Below, piece after piece: positions 58,780 through 64,000 of a stretch of 64,000 nt of DNA. Source of the DNA: Enterobacterales bacterium (GTDB taxonomy: Bacteria > Pseudomonadota > Gammaproteobacteria > Enterobacterales > Kangiellaceae); NCBI GenBank assembly GCA_030949565.1, contig JAUZSK010000078.1, forward strand, positions 1 through 64,000, given 5' to 3'. The notes beneath the pieces are model-generated. The model was given only the letters and a program-made list of their open reading frames with translations, was not told where the DNA came from and did not search any database. Within the stretch, counting starts at the first letter, position 1. Every line of letters starts with the position of its first letter. A program made the position numbers and the translations under genes.

Positions 58780-59652
58780 ATGCAAAAAGATCAAGTAATA
58801 CGGGAAATGCGTGTAAAGCCAACCATCGATCCAAACTCCGAAATCACCCAACGGGTCGATTTTATAAAAAAGATCCTAAAAACCTCTGGTTGCCATTGTT
58901 TAGTTTTAGGCATAAGTGGCGGTATCGATTCAGCGACTTTGGGTAAATTAGCTCAGCTAGCGGTGGAGTCTCTTAATAATGAGCGAAAACTCGAAACTGG
59001 ATCAAGCAACCAATACCAATTTATCGCCATTCGCCTGCCCTACGGCAAACAAGCCGATGAAATCGATGCAAAATTAGCTTTAGATTTTATCCAACCTAGT
59101 CAGCAAATCAGTATCGATATTAAACCTGCTGTTGATTCCTTACATCAATGCGTTATCCAAGCTCTCGATAAACAGCAATTATCTGACACTGGACAAGTAA
59201 AGATTGATTTCGTAAAGGGTAATGTCAAAGCACGCCAAAGGATGGTCGCTCAATACGAAGTCGCGGGACTAAATAATGGACTAGTTCTCGGTACCGACCA
59301 TTCTGCTGAAAATATCACTGGGTTTTATACGAAATGGGGAGATGGTGCCTGTGACCTTGCGCCACTGTTTGGTTTAAGTAAACGCCAAGTTAAACATATC
59401 GCAGGACACTTAAATTGCCCACAAAAATTAATTGAAAAAGCGCCCACCGCTGATCTTGAATGCCTTAATCCTAGTAAAAAAGATGAAGATGCATTGGGTT
59501 GTAGCTACGATCAAATCGATGATTTTCTTGAAGGTAAATCCAATGACTCAACAGTTGATCAATTGATACTCAGTATTTACCAGAAAACACAACATAAAAG
59601 ACTTACCATTCCGACTATTTACGATGAAGAAGATGCTCTTGTTTCTCACTAG
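58780..59652 (+). CDS. nadE: ammonia-dependent NAD+ synthetase
   Basis: Final NAD step, amidating deamido-NAD with free ammonia. 290 residues: [20 protein letters not shown] is the family N-terminus, [11 protein letters not shown] the ATP pyrophosphatase P-loop, and [20 protein letters not shown] a conserved substrate segment. No glutaminase domain is attached. Placed between glnB and pilS. Confidence 0.95.
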   Translation: MQKDQVIREMRVKPTIDPNSEITQRVDFIKKILKTSGCHCLVLGISGGIDSATLGKLAQLAVESLNNERKLETGSSNQYQFIAIRLPYGKQADEIDAKLALDFIQPSQQISIDIKPAVDSLHQCVIQALDKQQLSDTGQVKIDFVKGNVKARQRMVAQYEVAGLNNGLVLGTDHSAENITGFYTKWGDGACDLAPLFGLSKRQVKHIAGHLNCPQKLIEKAPTADLECLNPSKKDEDALGCSYDQIDDFLEGKSNDSTVDQLILSIYQKTQHKRLTIPTIYDEEDALVSH

Positions 59653-59710
59653 TTTGCTAAAGGCACAAGCCGCCTATGTTAACGTCATAGAATATTGTAG
59701 AAGCTAATCT

Positions 59711-61333
59711 ATGAGCGATGATACTCGTCCGTTACAAATTATTAATAACCCTTTGCCGGTAAAAAATGCCTCATGGCGAGCCCTGCAAATATTCTCTCTT
59801 TATCGGCTATTGCTGGCAATCAGCTTGGTCGCAATGGTTCAATTTCAACCCAGCGCCACCAGTCTCGGCTCACATCAACCTAAGATTTTTGATATGGTGT
59901 CCTTTGTTTTTTTGGCGCTTGCCTTCGCTAACCAAATTACTACTTATTATCGGGCGCACTTTGCATTACAGATCCAATTTCAAGTATTGTCGGATATTAT
60001 ACTGCTTACTTTGTTGATGCATGCTAGCGGCGGAGTTTCTAGTGGTCTAGGAACCTTAATAGCTGTTAGTACCACGGCAGTCAGTATCCTTATAAATAAA
60101 ACCTCAGCGCTTGTTTATTCCATCATTGCCTCTTTGGTTGTTTTAGCGGAAGAAATCTACTCCAATTACTATGGTATACGACCCAACAGCGGCATTACAC
60201 AGGTTGGGATTTTGGATGTCACAATACTTGGTACCGGATTAACTGCTTTCTACCTATCTCGCCGAATTAGAGAAACAGAACATAAAGCGGAGCAATCCAT
60301 CCGTGGGCTAGCGAGTATGGAAAAGCTGAATGAAGAAATCATTCAGTATATGTCCACTGGCGTCATCGTTATTGATGAATTCCAAAAAATTAGGCTCATC
60401 AACCGCTCGGCTTGGGCTCACCTAGGTATGCCAGAGTCGACTCAAAGTAAAAGTTTAGATCAAGTCGCCAGTCCATTAGCACGTCAGCTAAGCCTTTGGA
60501 GAAGAAAAAACCATTATCGCGCAAAACCTTTCAGGAATACAACAACCGGACCGAATCTTTTACCTCATTTTTCACCCATCGGTGAAAGCAAAGAGAATGC
60601 CATTATCTTTTTAGACGACACTTCTGTACTTACCCAACAAGCACAAAATTTAAAATTAGCTTCTCTCGGACGATTAACCGCATCAATAGCACACGAAATT
60701 AGAAATCCTTTAGGTGCATTAAGCCATGCTGCACAGCTGCTTAAAGAAAGTGAGTTACATTCAAAAGGTAATTTAGACCTTGTCGAAATCGTCGAAAAAA
60801 ATGCTTTGCGGGTCAATGAAATTATTGAAAATGTTATGCAATTATCCATTCGAAAACCAGGTCAAGTAAAGCAAATTAATTTAATTGATTATCTCAATAA
60901 AATGATCGAGGAATACTTGATAACAAAAAAACATAAACCAAAAATCAGTTTGCAATATCAAGTAGATAATATTCTAATCCAATTTGATGTCACACAACTA
61001 AGCCAAATACTTTCTAACCTTATGGACAATGGTTTACGTTATAGTGAACTCAATTGCGGTTCACCCGAATTAACCATTATGGTCGGCGTGGAACCCAATA
61101 ACCGCATGCCCTTTATTGATGTAATTGATAAAGGAGAAGGCATTCCACCTAAACAAGCGGAAAATATTTTCGAACCATTTTATACCACCCATAATGCAGG
61201 AACCGGATTAGGTTTATACATTTCAAGAGAATTATGTGAAGCTAATCGTGCTAGACTAGATTATATAGCTCTAACCTCTGGCGGCTCTTGTTTCCGCATT
61301 AGTTTTTCAACCTTAAAATCAACGGCTAGTTAA
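59711..61333 (+). CDS. pilS: type IV pilus sensor histidine kinase
   Basis: 540 residues with six predicted membrane helices in the first ~190 (ALQIFSLYRLLLAISLVAMV; ITTYYRAHFALQIQFQVLSD), a PAS-like linker, then the kinase core. H-box SIAHEIRNPLGALSHAAQLL carries the phospho-His; the ATP site has NLMDNGLRYS, DKGEGIPP and GTGLGLYISREL. Senses pilin in the membrane and phosphorylates PilR, whose gene follows after 12 bp. Confidence 0.94.
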   Translation: MSDDTRPLQIINNPLPVKNASWRALQIFSLYRLLLAISLVAMVQFQPSATSLGSHQPKIFDMVSFVFLALAFANQITTYYRAHFALQIQFQVLSDIILLTLLMHASGGVSSGLGTLIAVSTTAVSILINKTSALVYSIIASLVVLAEEIYSNYYGIRPNSGITQVGILDVTILGTGLTAFYLSRRIRETEHKAEQSIRGLASMEKLNEEIIQYMSTGVIVIDEFQKIRLINRSAWAHLGMPESTQSKSLDQVASPLARQLSLWRRKNHYRAKPFRNTTTGPNLLPHFSPIGESKENAIIFLDDTSVLTQQAQNLKLASLGRLTASIAHEIRNPLGALSHAAQLLKESELHSKGNLDLVEIVEKNALRVNEIIENVMQLSIRKPGQVKQINLIDYLNKMIEEYLITKKHKPKISLQYQVDNILIQFDVTQLSQILSNLMDNGLRYSELNCGSPELTIMVGVEPNNRMPFIDVIDKGEGIPPKQAENIFEPFYTTHNAGTGLGLYISRELCEANRARLDYIALTSGGSCFRISFSTLKSTAS

Positions 61334-61345
61334 ATTGGGGATACC

Positions 61346-62722
61346 ATGTCAAAATTACCTTTAGCTTTAATTGTTGATGATGAACCAGATATCTTACAAC
61401 TTCTAGGTATCACTTTGTCTAGAATGAATATTGAAACGCTAAAAGCTGAAACGATTACACAAGCGAAAGAGCTGTTGACACAAAAGGAATTTGATTTTTG
61501 CCTAACTGATATGCGCCTGCCTGATGGTGATGGCATTGATCTTATAAAACTCATACAAAGAGACTACAACCAAATGCCAGTTGCTCTCATCACAGCCCAT
61601 GGTAATATGGAAACAGCTATCGACGCAATGAAGGCTGGTGCTTTTGATTTTTTGTCAAAACCTGTCGAACTTAATTCGCTTCGGACACTGATTAAAAATG
61701 CGTTGCAATTAAACTCAGCCCATTCTATGGGGCCCGAACAGAAAAAAGATAAAAAATCCAAATTAAAAAAACAACTTATCGGCGATACGCCAGTAATGTT
61801 GGAACTGAAACAAACCATATTAAAACTAGCCAGAAGCCAAGCTCCCGTTTATGTTAGCGGAGAATCTGGAACAGGAAAAGAATTAGTGGCCAAACTCATT
61901 CACTTTAAGAGTCCAAGGCATGACAAACCATTTATTGCCGTAAACTGTGGCGCGATACCCACTGAATTAATGGAAAGTGAGTTTTTTGGTCACCTAAAAG
62001 GAAGCTTTACTGGCGCAGTTGCCGATAAAAAAGGACTATTTCAAGCGGCTGAAGGTGGCACTCTATTTTTAGATGAAGTCGCTGATTTACCATTAGCCAT
62101 GCAAGTAAAACTACTTAGGGCTTTACAAGAGAAAAGCGTTCGACCGGTTGGTGGCGATAAAGAAATCCCCGTGGATATTAGAGTTTTGAGCGCTAGTCAT
62201 AAAGATCTTTTGCTACAAGTGGAACAAGGTTTATTTAGAAAAGATTTATATTATCGAATCAATGTTATTGAAGTCCATGTCCCAGCATTAAGAAACAGAA
62301 AGGATGACATAAAAAAGCTCACTGAATACCTACTAGACCAACTCTGTGAAGGACAAAAAAAGGACAAAATAAATATATCGGATCAAGCTATTGAAAGGCT
62401 AAGCCTTTACTCGTTTCCGGGAAACATACGTGAACTTGAAAACATTTTAGAAAGAGCGATAACTTTAGCATCAAATGATCACATTGAAAGTGATGATCTA
62501 TTACTTCCTGTCAGCAATACCGATACTGGTATAAATTCAACGCAGGCTTCCTCAAGGCAGAACATACCGCTAGGCGAATACCTAGCATCCATCGAGAAAA
62601 CTGAAATTGAAAAGGCACTGTTAGAATGTCGAGGTAATAAAACTAAAGCGGCAAAAAAATTGGGTATCAGTTTTAGAGCAATGCGTTACAAACTAGATAA
62701 ACTAGAGATAGACACTGACTAA
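61346..62722 (+). CDS. pilR: sigma-54 response regulator of type IV pilus genes
   Basis: 458 residues in three domains. Receiver: VDDEPDILQLL and phospho-Asp in LTDMRLPDGDGI. AAA+: Walker A SGESGTGKELVAK, the sigma-54 loop GSFTGA (a Ser variant of GAFTGA) and Walker B GGTLFLDEVADLP. C-terminal Fis-like helix-turn-helix: NKTKAAKKLGISFRAMRYKL. Activates pilA through RpoN. Neither pilA nor an obvious TGGCAC-N5-TTGC promoter is in this window. Confidence 0.95.
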   Translation: MSKLPLALIVDDEPDILQLLGITLSRMNIETLKAETITQAKELLTQKEFDFCLTDMRLPDGDGIDLIKLIQRDYNQMPVALITAHGNMETAIDAMKAGAFDFLSKPVELNSLRTLIKNALQLNSAHSMGPEQKKDKKSKLKKQLIGDTPVMLELKQTILKLARSQAPVYVSGESGTGKELVAKLIHFKSPRHDKPFIAVNCGAIPTELMESEFFGHLKGSFTGAVADKKGLFQAAEGGTLFLDEVADLPLAMQVKLLRALQEKSVRPVGGDKEIPVDIRVLSASHKDLLLQVEQGLFRKDLYYRINVIEVHVPALRNRKDDIKKLTEYLLDQLCEGQKKDKINISDQAIERLSLYSFPGNIRELENILERAITLASNDHIESDDLLLPVSNTDTGINSTQASSRQNIPLGEYLASIEKTEIEKALLECRGNKTKAAKKLGISFRAMRYKLDKLEIDTD

Positions 62723-63096
62723 AAGTCTCTAAACACGCTAGATTACGCTAATCTCCTAGATGGTCGCCCCCTTCACTAGTTAAATTCTTATAGCAAATCA
62801 GCAACATGCATTACCACTAGGCTTAAAGCCCTACTTACAGTTTTAAGTCTGACATAATTCTTGTTTTATCGCTAGAAAAGCACTCTTTTCTGTCTCACGC
62901 AGTCATTAACTACTCCAGCAATGGTGAATATCCTACAAGCTTCTGGGTAAAATACGCTAGTCATTTACAGAAATATCTCACAGCGCCTTAAGAGATTGCC
63001 CCTAGTAGGGCTTAATTACCACGCATATAATAGACAAGGTTAAAGCACACAAAATCTTTATCTAATGGAATTAATAACAATTAAAGGAATACTATC
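62723..63096 (+). other. intergenic region between pilR and the FimT-like gene
   Basis: 374 bp. Two short G/C hairpins are seen: GGCTTAAAGCC near 62819 and GCCCCTAGTAGGGC near 62998, either of which could be a weak terminator. A site matching the sigma-54 consensus was looked for and not found convincingly. Confidence 0.4.
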
Positions 63097-63666
63097 ATGT
63101 TAATTAAAAAAGATGCATTCACACTCATAGAATTACTTATAAGCTTAAGTATAATCATCATTTTAGCGGCCATCGCGATACCATCATTTGACCGACTGGT
63201 CGAGAGAAAATCAATTCAAGCGCATGTTGAAAATGTGGTTAAAACATTAAGTGCCGCTCGCCTCACCGCTGTTTCTTTAAATCAAAAAGTGACGCTTTGC
63301 CCCACAGATTCTAATAATAACTGTTCAAAAAACTGGTCTCAAGGCTTTATCGCTTTTGTTGACCATAATGGTGACCGACAACTTAATGATAAAGACGAAG
63401 TGCTAATTAATCATCAATTTAGTGATCGAAAGCTCACCTTGAAATGGCGTGCGTTTGGTTATAAACGCTCGTTGCAATGGTTAGAAACGGGAATTACTAA
63501 TCACCAGAATGGAACCTTTGAATTTTGTTATGGCAAAGATCCAACCAATGGTCGAGGGATTTTTATTACCAAAGCGGGTCGAGTTCGATATTCTAAAGAT
63601 TCTGATGGTGATGGTATTCATGAGAACGCCACCGGAAAACCTATCGTCTGCTTACCCACCAGCTAA
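63097..63666 (+). CDS. fimT: FimT/GspH-type prepilin-like protein
   Basis: 189-residue minor pseudopilin. N-terminal KKDAFTLIELLISLSIIIIL is a class III prepilin signal with conserved Phe+1 and Glu+5. The residue before the cleavage site is Ala, not the usual Gly. The C-terminal domain is the GspH/FimT beta fold, including CPTDSNNNCSKNWSQGFIAF and GRGIFITKAGRVRYSKDSDG. Expected to take part in pilus assembly or DNA uptake; located after pilSR as in Pseudomonas. Confidence 0.88.
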   Translation: MLIKKDAFTLIELLISLSIIIILAAIAIPSFDRLVERKSIQAHVENVVKTLSAARLTAVSLNQKVTLCPTDSNNNCSKNWSQGFIAFVDHNGDRQLNDKDEVLINHQFSDRKLTLKWRAFGYKRSLQWLETGITNHQNGTFEFCYGKDPTNGRGIFITKAGRVRYSKDSDGDGIHENATGKPIVCLPTS

Positions 63667-63684
63667 CTAGGGAGTAAAAACTAA

Positions 63685-64000
63685 TTATGGTTGATAAACT
63701 TTAACCTTATATCCTTTATCAACCATCTCTTCTGCTTGAAGCTGGCTCATTATGCCTTTATCGCAATACAGAAGGTAGTTTTCTTCTTTATTTAAACTAT
63801 CAATACTTTGTAATTTAAAAAAAGGGATTTTTAATACCTTATTGGCTGTCAACTGCAAAGGCTTTAATGCCAGTTCTTGTGGATGCCTAATATCAATAAC
63901 AATATCGGTTGTGCTAGGCAAATTCACTGTTTCGACGGCGGACAGGCTTTCCTTACTAGTAAATAGTTGGTCAATATTCTCTACTTTACGATCATTAAAT
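63685..64000 (-). CDS. thiI: tRNA 4-thiouridine sulfurtransferase, C-terminal part (cut by window edge)
   Basis: The 3' end of thiI. The open frame runs past the right edge: VENIDQLFTSKESLSAVETV leads into the rhodanese domain VIDIRHPQELALKPLQL, KIPFFKLQSIDSLNK and the catalytic cysteine in YLLYCDKGIMSQLQAEEM, ending KVKVYQP. This closely follows E. coli ThiI, which moves sulfur to tRNA U8 and to thiamin precursors. The GTG at 63927 is an internal Val codon, not the start. Confidence 0.92.
   Translation of the reverse strand, partial: FNDRKVENIDQLFTSKESLSAVETVNLPSTTDIVIDIRHPQELALKPLQLTANKVLKIPFFKLQSIDSLNKEENYLLYCDKGIMSQLQAEEMVDKGYKVKVYQP

Noticed and set aside
62723-63096. Sigma-54 promoter upstream of the FimT-like gene
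   Set aside because: The best candidates lack the GG/GC spacing of TGGCAC-N5-TTGC.

Overview
The window looks like chromosome from a low-GC marine gammaproteobacterium. Gene content and order (hda next to a DUF2066 gene, fnr-hemN, pgeF-rluD-bamD, pilS-pilR-fimT, yihY-arsC-wrbA-DUF2069) match the Pseudomonas/Oceanospirillales side of the class. The ExbB/ExbD/TPR cluster suggests a Kangiella-like relative, but that is inference from remembered gene content, not a search. I see no insertion sequence, prophage, rRNA operon or CRISPR array.

Layout. 1-5 kb: a decayed M14 carboxypeptidase, nth, a DUF445 protein, a yehS-like gene, a tRNA-Arg(UCG) followed by tandem copies of its own 3' end and terminator, and queG. 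5-10 kb: a membrane Ser/Thr protein kinase and a TPR lipoprotein. 10-16 kb: tcdA, an acyl-CoA dehydrogenase, hda, a CDP-alcohol phosphatidyltransferase, a DUF2066 protein and apbE. 16.8-26.4 kb: one long minus-strand module (coiled-coil membrane protein, three TPR proteins, small periplasmic protein, ExbB, two ExbDs, AgmX/TonB-like protein), which looks like a proton-driven envelope machine of unknown job. 26.8-32.1 kb: a TlpA-like thioredoxin, a PilZ-like protein, yihY, arsC, wrbA and a DUF2069 protein.

32.1-54.3 kb is an anaerobic nitrate-respiration block: two NarK transporters, narGHJI, a parvulin, two YeeE/YedE proteins, a porin, Moco genes (moaA, moeA, mobA plus a small companion), a PLP decarboxylase, fnr and hemN. 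FNR-type palindromes precede narK1, the decarboxylase and hemN, so the encoded Fnr probably controls much of its own neighbourhood. A structured leader resembling the Moco RNA motif precedes moaA.

54.3-64 kb is housekeeping: plsC, pgeF, rluD, bamD, glnB, nadE, the type IV pilus regulators pilS/pilR, a FimT pseudopilin and the 3' end of thiI.

A striking property of the text is that about fourteen genes between 1 and 52 kb are broken by single-base indels, mostly in homopolymers, including three in narG. Both gains and losses occur and the protein sequence resumes perfectly in another frame, so sequencing or assembly error is the simplest explanation; I give the full gene span for these and mark the breaks. 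None is evident from 52 to 64 kb.
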